NCBI RefSeq assembly: GCF_003122205.1
Contig: NZ_QEYE01000003.1
Span: 186,001-250,000, forward strand
Direction: 5' to 3'
Length of the DNA: 64,000 nt
Source: Maritimibacter sp. 55A14
GTDB lineage: Bacteria > Pseudomonadota > Alphaproteobacteria > Rhodobacterales > Rhodobacteraceae
Positions 14,573 through 23,273 of this stretch are shown here, one piece after another. Position numbers and translations under genes: made by a program. Each line of letters opens with the position of its first letter. The first letter of the stretch is position 1. The notes under the pieces are model-generated. The model was given only the letters and a program-made list of their open reading frames with translations, ran no database searches and was not told where the DNA came from.

Positions 14573-15766
14573 ATGACGCTACGGGACGATAAAGAGACGA
14601 TAGGCTTGTTCGAGCCGCTGATGGTCAGCGAGGGCTCGCCGCACAGGGGCGAGCTGAACGATCTTGCCCTCGATCTCGCCGCGCGCGCCGCTGCCTTCCG
14701 CAGCAGCCTGCCGGATCAGGTTGCGGCGGCGCTGGCCGCGCTCATCCGTTCCATGAATTGCTACTACAGCAACCTGATCGAAGGCCACAACACGCACCCT
14801 ATCGATATCGAGCGCGCTCTTCATGACGATTATAGCGCCGATCCCGAGAAGCGCGATCTACAACTTGAAGCCAAGGCACATATCGCCGTCCAGAAATGGA
14901 TCGATGACGGCGGGCTGACAGAGCCCGCGACATCTCCGGCGATGATCAGCGAGATACATAAGCGCTTCTGTGAGTTGCTACCGGAAGATCTGCTCTATGT
15001 GGAGATGCCGAGCACCGGCGAGCGTCTTCCCGTTGTTCCTGGCGAATACAGGGAGCGCGACGTGGAAGTGGGCCGTCACGTCGCGATCAGTCCTGGTGCT
15101 GTGCCGCGTTTTCTTGACCGCCTGCACCAAGCCTACCGTATGTCGGGCCGGATCGAGTCGATCCTCGCATCGGCGTGCGCGCATCACCGGCTCCTTTGGG
15201 TTCACCCGTTTCTGGATGGCAACGGGCGCGTCGCGCGCCTGATGTCCTATGCCATGCTGCGCGACTCTCTGAATACGGGCGGGCTCTGGTCGGTCGCGCG
15301 CGGGCTTGCCCGCAATGAAGCGGCCTACAAGAAGCACTTGCAGGCGTGCGACGAGCCGAGGCACGGCGACCGTGATGGGCGCGGAACGCTTAGCGAAGCG
15401 GCGCTTGCCGCCTTCGCGAAGTTCTTCCTGCAAACCTGCATCGACCAGGTGGAATTCATGGAAGGTCTGATGAAGTTGGATCGGCTGCGCGACCGGATCA
15501 TGATCTGGGCGGAAGAAGAAATTCGTGGCGGGCGGCTGCCCCCGAAATCTGACGCGGTTCTGCGCGCAATCCTTTACGAAGGTGAGCTTCCGCGCGGCGC
15601 GGTTGCCGATATTCTGGGCGCGAGCGACCGGACGGCGCGGCGCGTAACCTCGGCGCTGATCGATGCGGGCGCGCTGACATCGGAAAGTTCGCGCGCGCCG
15701 TTGGTTCTGGCATTTCCGGCAACGCTTGCGGGGCGCTGGATGCCTGGCTTGTTTCCCGAACAGTGA
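14573..15766 (+). CDS. Fic family protein (adenylyltransferase) with N-terminal inhibitory helix and C-terminal winged helix
   Basis: This 397-residue Fic protein carries the core motif HPFLDGNGR (residues 211-219), so the AMP-transfer active site is complete. The inhibitory motif SNLIEG (66-71) lies N-terminal to it, making it a class II, self-inhibited Fic. A winged-helix domain fills the last 90 residues (RGAVADILGASDRTARRV). It transfers AMP (or, in some members, removes it) from target proteins; the target is unknown. I chose the ATG at 14573 because family members start at MTLRDD; the frame is open from 14510. It is followed by a strong terminator. It is probably cargo of the mobile element. 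Confidence 0.88.
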   Translation: MTLRDDKETIGLFEPLMVSEGSPHRGELNDLALDLAARAAAFRSSLPDQVAAALAALIRSMNCYYSNLIEGHNTHPIDIERALHDDYSADPEKRDLQLEAKAHIAVQKWIDDGGLTEPATSPAMISEIHKRFCELLPEDLLYVEMPSTGERLPVVPGEYRERDVEVGRHVAISPGAVPRFLDRLHQAYRMSGRIESILASACAHHRLLWVHPFLDGNGRVARLMSYAMLRDSLNTGGLWSVARGLARNEAAYKKHLQACDEPRHGDRDGRGTLSEAALAAFAKFFLQTCIDQVEFMEGLMKLDRLRDRIMIWAEEEIRGGRLPPKSDAVLRAILYEGELPRGAVADILGASDRTARRVTSALIDAGALTSESSRAPLVLAFPATLAGRWMPGLFPEQ

Positions 15767-15829
15767 GCAACTGCCTGTCCATCACCTGATATGCGGAAAT
15801 GCCAAAATTGCTTATCAATAGATAGGCAG

Positions 15830-15865
15830 TTCGCGGCTGGCCTCGGGGCCAGCCGCGAAAATTTT
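15830..15865 (+). terminator. Rho-independent terminator after the Fic gene
   Basis: A perfect 13-bp GC-rich stem (15830-15842 with 15847-15859) and TCGG loop are followed by AATTTT. It ends the Fic transcript. Confidence 0.85.
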
Positions 15866-15870
15866 CACCG

Positions 15871-16071
15871 CTAGAACAGCGATAGCTGCGCCCCGTTCCA
15901 GCCGGTCTGCGCGGCCTCGTGGTCGAGCCATGCCGTGACAAAGGCCACCGCGCCGCCGTATTCGGCGACATGGCCGCAGGGCAGAAAGTTCGACCGGTAG
16001 CCGGTTTCGGTCACGGGAAGCGGCACGCGGCCTTCGCTGCGCAGTTCGATGTGATCATCCCTGTATAAGGC
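15871..16071 (-). pseudogene. C-terminal fragment of a plasmid/ICE-type conserved protein
   Basis: The minus frame ending in TAG at 15871 encodes about 66 residues: DDHIELRSEGRVPLPVTETG, then FLPCGHVAEYGG, FVTAWLDHEAA and the end WNGAQLSLF. I recognise this tail as the C-terminus of a longer protein common on alphaproteobacterial plasmids and integrative elements, whose function I do not know. An in-frame stop at 16072 and the lack of a start show that the front is missing. It marks a deletion scar at the right side of the mobilization module. Confidence 0.55.
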
Positions 16072-16330
16072 TCAAGCCTGTGCCGATGCCGCGTGGCTTC
16101 GAAATGACCCCGAATATGCAGGAAGCTTATACAAGTTGTCTGGAAGGTGGCGGCGTGGAAGATAAAACAGGAAGGCTTTGGCGGCGCTACGTCATCTGTC
16201 GCTCTTGCGGCCAGGCGTTATTCGCTACCCAGGTTAGGTTGACGCGCTATGCGAGCAGCTACCTGCTCCGTGCCATCTCTCGGACTTCGACGAACGCGCC
16301 ACTTGGGCCCGGAGCGCGGATCGGACAAGC

Positions 16331-17509
16331 TTAAGCTGTTTGTTCCAAAGTACTAAGACCACGCGACTCCAAGTCGTCCGCGATGCCAGCCGCGATCAGC
16401 GGACTTCGCTTGGCCGTCTCATAGAAAAAGCCAGTCAGGCTCGGCCACATGCCGGCAAACCATAGGCCCGGCAGCACGGGGGCAACCGGGCGGGCGCACT
16501 GGCGTGGACACCCGGCCTCGTCGAGAACATCAAGATGGCCGAGCATCGGCTCGAGCCCGGTCCGGTATCCCGTAGCGACAATCACAGCATCGGGTTCGAG
16601 ACGCCGCGCGTCGGCAAGGATGACGCCGGTGCCATCGAACCGGTGCACCGAAGGCACGACGCTTATCCGCCCCGCCTTGAGCGCTGCCACGAAGCCGTCG
16701 TCGACGGCCACCACCGTGCCCTCGCGGGCCAGGCGGCTTACGGCACCCTCGGCAGTGGGAGGCATGCCATGTCGTCTCAGATCGCCGAAGGCGAGCCGCT
16801 CCAGCGCAGTCAGAACACGGTCGGCGGCCCCCACAGGCAGCGCGGCCACGAGTGGCGCCAGCCGCTGCATCGGCATGCCGAGCAGGCGCGTCGGAAAGAT
16901 CGTTGGCCCGTTGCGGACCGAAACCCAGATCGCTTCCGTCTCAATCCGCGCGAGGTGATTCATGACGTCGGTCCCGGAATTGCCGGCCCCAATGACGAGC
17001 ACGCGCTTGTGCTTGAACCGCGCCACATCGCCGAGATAAGCCGAATGCAGCAATTCGCCCGAGAACCCCTCTTTTCCCGGCCAGTCCGGCATCCACGGCA
17101 CGCGGTCGCGGCCGGTCGCAATTACCACATGTCGTGCCGTGCGCGGACCGGTTGAGGTGGCCAGGCGCCAGCCGTCATCTGTGGGATCGAGGCGGCTGAC
17201 CTCAACCCCGTACTCGATGGGTGCGTCCAGCCCTCGGGCATAGTCCTCGAGATAGGTCACGATTGTGTCCCGGGTCGGGAACGCGCCGGCCTGCTTCGGA
17301 ATATCCAGCCCCGGAAGTGCCGAGAGCGCGCGGTGCGTGTTAAGGTGCAACTGCGGATGCCGCCGTCGCCATGGCTCGGCCACTCCGTCGTTCTTCTCCA
17401 GCAACGTCACTGGCACGCCCACGCGAACGAGGGCTCGAGCGGTGGCCAAACCTCCGAGGCCGGCACCGACGACAATGACTCGCCGCCTATGTTGTGCAAT
17501 CGGTTTCAC
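16331..17509 (-). CDS. FAD-dependent, NAD(P)-binding monooxygenase-like protein
   Basis: This 392-residue flavoprotein has an N-terminal FAD Rossmann motif (VVGAGLGGLATARAL) and a second NAD(P)H motif (VIGAGNSGTDVMNHLA, residues about 170-185). The overall order fits group B flavin monooxygenases (FMO/YUC type), which oxygenate N or S atoms or indole-pyruvate-like acids. GTG at 17509 with AAGGGG six bases upstream is the best start. It stands alone inside the accessory region. The substrate cannot be assigned, and a ferredoxin reductase-like role is less likely given the WMPDWPG and ATGYR motifs. Confidence 0.82.
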   Translation of the reverse strand: MKPIAQHRRRVIVVGAGLGGLATARALVRVGVPVTLLEKNDGVAEPWRRRHPQLHLNTHRALSALPGLDIPKQAGAFPTRDTIVTYLEDYARGLDAPIEYGVEVSRLDPTDDGWRLATSTGPRTARHVVIATGRDRVPWMPDWPGKEGFSGELLHSAYLGDVARFKHKRVLVIGAGNSGTDVMNHLARIETEAIWVSVRNGPTIFPTRLLGMPMQRLAPLVAALPVGAADRVLTALERLAFGDLRRHGMPPTAEGAVSRLAREGTVVAVDDGFVAALKAGRISVVPSVHRFDGTGVILADARRLEPDAVIVATGYRTGLEPMLGHLDVLDEAGCPRQCARPVAPVLPGLWFAGMWPSLTGFFYETAKRSPLIAAGIADDLESRGLSTLEQTA

Positions 17510-18102
17510 AAGCAACCCCTTGCCGCTGAACGTTCCGACTTCGCGGGGTCATTCAACCTCCCCTGCGGACGCTGCAAGACGATAGGCGCCGACGCCACGA
17601 GTCTTCAAATGAAAGGTCTTTACCCCCGGATGAGCGGAATTCAATCAGCTCTGCGACCGGTGGCATCCGGACGGTTTTCCGTTGGCTAATTTAGCTCCAG
17701 GGCACCTGCGGCGACCGCAAGGCGTTTGGCTGACGCGGTTCCGGTTTTCCGGACAACTCGACGGCTTTTCAACATGTGCCCAAGATTGGTTGACGCGTGA
17801 GACGCTCGCAACACATGACGGCATCCAACCACCGTGCTGCGAGACGCTGTACGCGTCACTGAGCGCGCCCATCGGCTTTCACGTCGACATGCGTCAGAAA
17901 GCTAGACGCGCTCAGCAACGCACTACGAGAGTTGTTAGGGGGCTCAATGTCGGATGTGTCCAGAATTCCATTAACGGCTTCTGCCAGCGGCCAAAAGGAG
18001 GTTTGAACCGCGCCAGATCAGACCGCCGCGCTCAAACCCCAAACTGGCCTATTTTTACACCGCCCGACTGGCCCAGTTTTGTGCCGCCCTTGACACTTCA
18101 GT
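17510..18102. other. Intergenic region without a supported gene, right end IS-like
   Basis: About 590 bp. A long plus frame (17682-18185) has no family resemblance and overlaps the 3' end of the regulator gene, so I do not accept it. The last 60 bases hold two copies of a 22-bp repeat typical of IS21-type ends, described separately. The rest may be decayed transposon sequence, but I cannot identify it. Confidence 0.5.
18043..18088. repeat. Pair of 22-bp direct repeats resembling an IS21-family terminus
   Basis: The copies at 18043-18064 and 18067-18088 both read ACTGGCCYA..TTTT..RCCGCC and lie 24 bp apart. Multiple spaced repeats of this kind sit inside the ends of IS21-family elements, where the transposase binds. 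No istA or istB remains, so this would be a solo end left after deletion. Confidence 0.4.
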
Positions 18103-19800
18103 TCAGCTTTCTTCAAGACCAGCAGTGCGCAAACCCGATAGCATTCGCTCTATCCCAGGGCCGAGCCATTCAAGACGCTCCCTAAGTGACGCGAGCGTGG
18201 GCGGCTTGTGGTCCGACAGATCCAAATGGCGCGATAGAGCTACTCGTGCTGCGTCCTCCCGACCATCGAGCGCCAGAGCCGCGGCAAGAGCAAGGTTTGC
18301 GAACCCGTCTTCCGGTGCTTTTGAGAGCGCACGGTTCAACGCAGCAATGGCAAGGCCGTCCTTCCCTTGCTGAATATAGGCGAGGCCAAGATACTTTTCC
18401 TTCGTGAACGTCCGAAAACGGGGGTTCAGCGCCAGCGCGGTTTCGAAATATGGCACCGCCTCGGCCGGTTCTCCCAATCCCAGGTGAACGAGCCCGGCGC
18501 AGACGTGACCGCAGTCCATGTTGGGATTGAGTTCGATCGCGGTTTCGCATGCCTCCATGCCGCGCTCCGGCTGGCCAATGCGGGCATAGCCTGCCCCCAC
18601 CAGCCAGTAGGGTTCGGCATTCATCGGGTCGGCCCGCGTTGCTCTCTGGGCCGCGTCGAGCGAAATCCTTGCGGAGTCCGGCCTCGTGATCCCCGGGATC
18701 GGCGCGGAGCTGGCAACGAAGTGGACAAAGGCGAGCCCTCCCCAGGCGGATGAGATGCCGGGATCGAGTTCGACGGCCTTGCTCAACAGCGCGTGTGCCT
18801 CCTGGTAATCCGTGACGCTCTGGTGGTTGTACAGCAATACGTTGCCGCGAAGCGCATAGTCCCAAGCGTCTTCGGCAAGTTCAGGTTCCTGTCTGGCGTC
18901 ATCTGCCCGGCGCAATTCCGCCCGCAAGACCGAGGCGATCCGGCCAGTAACGTTTTCCTTCACGTCGAAGAGTTCGCCCAAGGGAAGCTCGTAGCGATCC
19001 GACCAGACGTAGCTGCTGGACTCCGCGTCGACCAAACGGGCGTTGATACGCACCCTTTCTCCGTTGATCCCCAGGGTTCCCTCGAGAACGTAGCGGACCC
19101 CGAGTTGCTTCGCGACCGAGGTAGCGTCAATGTTCTGCCCGCGATATGTGAAGGACGTGCTGCGCGAGATCACAAAGGCGTCTCGAATGCGGGAAAGATC
19201 GGTGATCAGATCCTCGGTGAAGGCGTCCGAAATGTAATCCCTCGAGGCGTCGCCCGAGACATTGTCGAAAGGCAAGACGGCGATCGCGAGATCGCGGCCT
19301 TTGGTCCGACCGTCGAATACGTCGCGGGCCCCCACCAAAAGGCCAATGACGATCACCGCTGCGAGGCCAACCGCACCCAGCGTGTAAATCGCGCGGAAAT
19401 GGCGCGGTTTCGTGTTCGTTGATGGCTGAGGTGGCGGCATAGCATGTTCTGCCGGAGCCGCCGCGGAGGATACGGTTTCAATCTCTTCGGAGAACTCCTG
19501 CTCGACCGGAGCGATGAAGCTGAAACCCCGACGCGGATGGGTTCTTACGAACTTCTGGTGCTCCCGGTCATCGCCCAACGCTTTGCGTACGCCACGGATT
19601 TGCGTGCTGATGGCGGCGTCGGAGGCGATCTTGCCATCCCAGAGTTTCTCGCAGAGTTCTTCGCGCGATATGATGCGACCCGGATTGTCGAGCAAATATG
19701 CGAGAAGATCAGCCGTTCGCGGTTCAAGAAACACGACCTCACCACGGCAGGTGAGGCCGCGATCCGGATCGAAGGTGAAATCACCGAAGCGATAGGGCAT
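18103..19800 (-). CDS. Transmembrane regulator: winged helix, TolB-like domain and TPR repeats
   Basis: This 565-residue protein has an OmpR/CadC-type DNA-binding domain (residues 1-100, with SREELCEKLW and VRTHPRRGFSF), a linker and one membrane helix at about 138-158. A periplasmic TolB/FlgO-like domain follows (165-290, with IAVLPFDN and GVRYVLEGTL), then TPR repeats to the end. Such proteins sense an envelope signal and act on DNA from the membrane. The divergent neighbour at 19960 encodes a small exported protein and is the likeliest target. The 160-bp gap between the starts would hold both promoters. Confidence 0.85.
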   Translation of the reverse strand: MPYRFGDFTFDPDRGLTCRGEVVFLEPRTADLLAYLLDNPGRIISREELCEKLWDGKIASDAAISTQIRGVRKALGDDREHQKFVRTHPRRGFSFIAPVEQEFSEEIETVSSAAAPAEHAMPPPQPSTNTKPRHFRAIYTLGAVGLAAVIVIGLLVGARDVFDGRTKGRDLAIAVLPFDNVSGDASRDYISDAFTEDLITDLSRIRDAFVISRSTSFTYRGQNIDATSVAKQLGVRYVLEGTLGINGERVRINARLVDAESSSYVWSDRYELPLGELFDVKENVTGRIASVLRAELRRADDARQEPELAEDAWDYALRGNVLLYNHQSVTDYQEAHALLSKAVELDPGISSAWGGLAFVHFVASSAPIPGITRPDSARISLDAAQRATRADPMNAEPYWLVGAGYARIGQPERGMEACETAIELNPNMDCGHVCAGLVHLGLGEPAEAVPYFETALALNPRFRTFTKEKYLGLAYIQQGKDGLAIAALNRALSKAPEDGFANLALAAALALDGREDAARVALSRHLDLSDHKPPTLASLRERLEWLGPGIERMLSGLRTAGLEES

Positions 19801-19959
19801 CGAGCACCTCGCTGATCGCGCCGTGAAAAACTTATCCCTTCCTCAGGATTCCCTAGAGCTCCCTCAAGCGCAAGCATGGCGTTTGTTCGAGGATGGACGA
19901 GCCCACGCCCATAACGGGGACGGGCAAACAGCTTTACCGACAGAGAGAGGAAAGACCCA

Positions 19960-20388
19960 ATGACAAACTTCATCCACGCTTTCACCGGCGCGATCGCAAT
20001 CGCAGCCGCCGCTGCAACCGGCGCCACGGCCACCGAAATGGAGGATGCGTTGACCAACGGCGCGACGCAGCTCACGGCCGATCAGATCGAGGCACGCCTC
20101 GCTGACAAGACCGTCAAGTTCGAGAACATGAACACGGGCGCGAAGGTTCTCGTATATTACGACGGCGGGAACGGTATGGTCCTGAAGCCGGTCGGCTCAG
20201 AGAAGACGCTTGACGGGTTCTATGCAACCGACCTCGCCAATCACGTCTGTCTCGGTATCCGGGGGAAGGAGCCCATGCGCCTGCGCTGCGTGAACGTGCT
20301 GATGATCGATGGGGCCATGCACAAGTTCGAACTCGACGGCAGCCTGCGCGGTCGTATCATCGAGTCCGTTGATGGCAACATGATCTGA
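19960..20388 (+). CDS. Small exported protein, divergent from the membrane regulator
   Basis: The 142-residue product has a Sec signal peptide (HAFTGAIAIAAAAATGATA, cut near residue 24) and a compact mature domain containing VYYDGGNGMVLKP and one cysteine pair (VCLG and LRCVN) that could form a disulfide. GAGAGGAAAG precedes the ATG. It faces the CadC-like regulator across about 160 bp, an arrangement typical of a regulator and its target. I do not know the family. Confidence 0.72.
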   Translation: MTNFIHAFTGAIAIAAAAATGATATEMEDALTNGATQLTADQIEARLADKTVKFENMNTGAKVLVYYDGGNGMVLKPVGSEKTLDGFYATDLANHVCLGIRGKEPMRLRCVNVLMIDGAMHKFELDGSLRGRIIESVDGNMI

Positions 20389-20743
20389 CGGCATCGCCGC
20401 CCCGCAGATCACGACTCCTGCAACACGTCGTTTCCGTTCGGTGAAACCGGGTATTGCATGGCTAATCGGTGTCGGGAGTGGCCAGAAAGATGAGCTCCAT
20501 CTAGGTACGCGTAGCCCCCGCCTGATCGCAACGGTCAGGCGGGGCCCGGCTTTCACCTCAAGCGCCGCAACGGGTTTCTGACGATCACGCGACCGCGCGG
20601 GATATCTGCGAGAGGTGCAGGCGGAGAAGGGTGTTACACACTACTATGTTTAGCGTTACGTGCGCTCAGAATGGCCCGCAGGCTGGCGCATCGCCTCGGC
20701 CGTCGTGTCGCCTCATGAAATCTCGCGGAGCCATCCGGTGCCG
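20389..20743. other. Intergenic region, nothing recognised
   Basis: These 355 bp lie between two convergent genes. I see no open frame with a ribosome site, no RNA gene and no strong terminator. A weak GCCCCGCCTGA-type pairing near 20510-20545 (CCCCCGCC with GGCGGGGCC) could be a terminator stem, but lacks a T-tract. Confidence 0.4.
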
Positions 20744-21340
20744 CTACTCAAGCCTCTGGTGGTGTTCACACGTCACGTTGACATTGAACGGCTCCAAGCT
20801 GCCCGCAGGGTTGTCGCGATGCAGCCAGACATGCTGATCGAAATGCGGCATGAACCCGTGCGCCTCGTCTGTGGGCGTGTCCTCGCGATCGAACATGTGG
20901 TCCCAGTGCCGACCGTTCATCATCGGCGCCTCGGCATGGCCCGCGGCACGCCAGGCTTTTTCGAAGACAAGGTTCTCGATGGCCACGAGAACATGTGAGC
21001 CGTCGGCCTGGGGCTCATAGATCAGGACGGCCGGACGCCTGAAATCCGTGTGCGTTCCGGTGCCGTCCACGCGGGGTCTGTCGCCGGTGATCTGAAGCAG
21101 CGCGGGATGAAGATAGTGGACGCCCATCGCACCGAATTCCGCGGGATAACCCTCGGAGGCCGCCGTGACGCAATGGTTGGCAGGGTCACGGATGTAGCCA
21201 TCGGCAAGCGCCACATTCACGTCGCGATACTTCTCGGAAATGGTGCGGAGTTCATCGAGGTCGTAGTCGTCGGCAACAAGTGGTGAAACTGAAAGAAGAC
21301 ACACAACGGCAGCGCACAAGCAGACAATGCCAGGCTTCAT
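20744..21340 (-). CDS. Exported protein of an uncharacterised family
   Basis: This 198-residue protein starts at the ATG at 21340 (GGGAGAGAC upstream). It has a signal peptide (GIVCLCAAVVCLLSVSPLVA) and a mature domain containing NHCVTAASEGYP, GAMGVHYLHP, RRPAVLIYEPQADG and QHVWLHRDNPAGSL. I have seen this set of motifs in many uncharacterised secreted proteins of Proteobacteria, where the conserved His and Glu residues suggest a small-molecule or metal site; no activity is known to me. The open frame runs back to 21598, but those codons lack family resemblance. Confidence 0.68.
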   Translation of the reverse strand: MKPGIVCLCAAVVCLLSVSPLVADDYDLDELRTISEKYRDVNVALADGYIRDPANHCVTAASEGYPAEFGAMGVHYLHPALLQITGDRPRVDGTGTHTDFRRPAVLIYEPQADGSHVLVAIENLVFEKAWRAAGHAEAPMMNGRHWDHMFDREDTPTDEAHGFMPHFDQHVWLHRDNPAGSLEPFNVNVTCEHHQRLE

Positions 21341-21894
21341 GATCGTCTCTCCCGAAAACGGGGCCGGCGAGGTGTGAAATGGGCAAGCATACCGACCCAA
21401 ACGGATCATCATACCACGCGTTGCCGAGTCGCGGCACTTGGAAGAAGCGGTTCCCTGTGACGCCCGTACACCGGCGCAAGGTCCCGGCCTCTGTCCTTCC
21501 CCCCCCATGAGTTCCCCTGGAGCCAGCCCAGGGGCGCCTTCATAGCCTCTGGCGACGTGCATAGCCCTTGGGACGCCCCCCCGAAGTGGCTGCCACACCC
21601 TTGCCGCCGTTCTTCCCGATTAGATGCGTCGGGCCATCGCGACGGCCGATGCCTGATTTCTGGTTCGCTTCGTCGGACCGGAGGTGCTCGCCGTCATGAC
21701 GATGACATTCCCCATCTACATCATCTTCGTGGCGTGCTCACCGCCCTGTTCGCAGGTGGCGAGCGCCCTGCTTGTGGAGACACGTCCAAACATGACAAGA
21801 CCATATGTACGCGATACCGATCTTGCCACGCGCCTTGGTCTGCGACGGGTGTCGCATTCCGGTTTCCACGACTCGGCTGCGCTAAGAGCCGGCG
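21341..21894. other. Intergenic region, nothing recognised
   Basis: About 550 bp between two minus-strand genes. The only open frames are shadows or lack ribosome sites. Runs of C (seven C near 21500 and again near 21580) and mixed composition suggest decayed sequence. No RNA gene is seen. Confidence 0.4.
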
Positions 21895-22701
21895 CTACAA
21901 TGCATTGGCACGGACAACTGTTCTGTGCGGACGTTTTGCAATCACGGTGCCTGTAAACTCGCGGTAAAGCTTCATCTGCATTGCGGTGCCGAAGTCCTCG
22001 AAATCCTGCGCAGTGACGACGAAGGCGCTCGGCCCGCCTATGACGAAGCGGTGGAAATAGCTGGTCAGGTCGTCGCGGTGTTCTTCGATGGCGAGCCCAT
22101 TGATCACGATGCCCCGGCGCAGCAGCCGTTCGCGGGAGGCCAGCAGCTTGTCGTGGTCGTCGGAGCGCCCGTTGGCAACGATGTCGATCACTTGCCGGCG
22201 GGCGGAGCCCGGGGCGGTATCGAACATGGTGCCGGCGAAGTCGAGGCCGGAATGGATCATGGTGCCGCCACCCGGAATGCGGCGGGGCAGGGCCTCGATT
22301 GAGTTGGCGTAACTCAGTGCGTCGTCGAACGTGCGCAGGGTGACCCAGTCGAGGCCCAGTGCCTGGCGGCTGATGGAGGACCATTGGACGACCGCGACCG
22401 CCACGCCGCCCGATGCTTTGTCGATCGCGGTGGCGACCGATTTCGTGCGCAGGGCCCAGGCGGTGCCCTGGCGCTGCAGGTTAAATTCCACGTCATTGAC
22501 GCTTGCCGAGACGTCGAAGGCCAGCACCAAATGCACCTCCATTCGCTCTTGCGAGACGGCAGGGCAGGTGAGAAGGGCGACCACGGCGGCATTTATCGAG
22601 GCAAGGATATGTCCCGTCCGCATGGCACGAACGCTACGCCAGGGAAAGAGGGCGCAGAGCGCGGTCAGTGCGGCGGCGGCGAAGGTGAACTTGCGAGACA
22701 T
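21895..22701 (-). CDS. DUF1194 (von Willebrand factor A-like) exported protein
   Basis: This 268-residue protein has a vWA-like domain of the DUF1194 type: VLAFDVSASVND (metal-site DxSxS), VVQWSS, GGTMIHSGLDFA, then VIDIVANGRSDD. It is exported. The start at 22701 has AAGGAA before it and gives a signal peptide ending near SVRA. A second complete signal-like stretch (MRTGHILASINAAVVALLTC) follows immediately, so 22623 is an alternative start or two leaders have been joined. DUF1194 proteins are common in alphaproteobacteria; their role is unknown, and binding of a protein or metal partner is inferred from the fold. Confidence 0.8.
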   Translation of the reverse strand: MSRKFTFAAAALTALCALFPWRSVRAMRTGHILASINAAVVALLTCPAVSQERMEVHLVLAFDVSASVNDVEFNLQRQGTAWALRTKSVATAIDKASGGVAVAVVQWSSISRQALGLDWVTLRTFDDALSYANSIEALPRRIPGGGTMIHSGLDFAGTMFDTAPGSARRQVIDIVANGRSDDHDKLLASRERLLRRGIVINGLAIEEHRDDLTSYFHRFVIGGPSAFVVTAQDFEDFGTAMQMKLYREFTGTVIAKRPHRTVVRANAL

Positions 22702-23273
22702 CGGATTTCCTTGCTTGATGGATGGGAGCGCCCCCGATCCGCACGGTGTGGGGGCGCCGCAGCCTGTGGCAGAAGGGCTCCTTCCCTCTCCGCGTCGGCG
22801 CAGCGCCAAGGAACGCCAAATCCCCTGTCGCTTTAATGTCAAATGATCCACATTTTATGCTTGATCATCCGAGCATCTGGAGCTTTCTGGTTTCGCGGTT
22901 AACGCGGCCTTAATGTTTAACCTGCTCAGGGACGCCCGCTCCCGCCTCGAGCCATGCCGCGCTGTCCTTTTGAATGCATGCCGCCCCGATTGTCATCGCA
23001 CTTGCCTGTCCGCTGTGACTTGGTGGTCCGATCGAGATAGGGTCATGAGCTCTGCTTGCAATGTCCAAGCTGCGGGAAATGTTTGCCAACAAAAGGGAAT
23101 GTTCTTGCCGGTACGGACTGGGGACATGCTCCAAGGCGATGTAAAGCGTGCATCAGCGAGACGATTGTGGAGCAGAAGCGGTTGCACGAGTCCTAGGGCC
23201 GGTGGATCGGCATAACGTGCACAGCCTCGGTACAAATCCGCCAAAGGACAACTATCCTTATAGAGGCGATGCT
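22702..23273. other. Intergenic region, divergent promoters expected
   Basis: About 570 bp between the divergent DUF1194 and NDUFA9-like genes. It is less GC-rich around 22840-22920, where AT-rich hexamers occur. I see no gene, RNA or repeat that I can support. Confidence 0.4.

Noticed and set aside
16080-16334. 84-codon plus frame with RSCGQALFATQVR
   Set aside because: It has no ribosome binding site, no clear family and mixed composition; it lies in a scar region and overlaps the end of the monooxygenase gene. Possibly a remnant, but unsupported.
17682-18185. 167-codon plus frame
   Set aside because: It runs through the IS21-like repeats and into the antisense of the regulator gene; no family resemblance.
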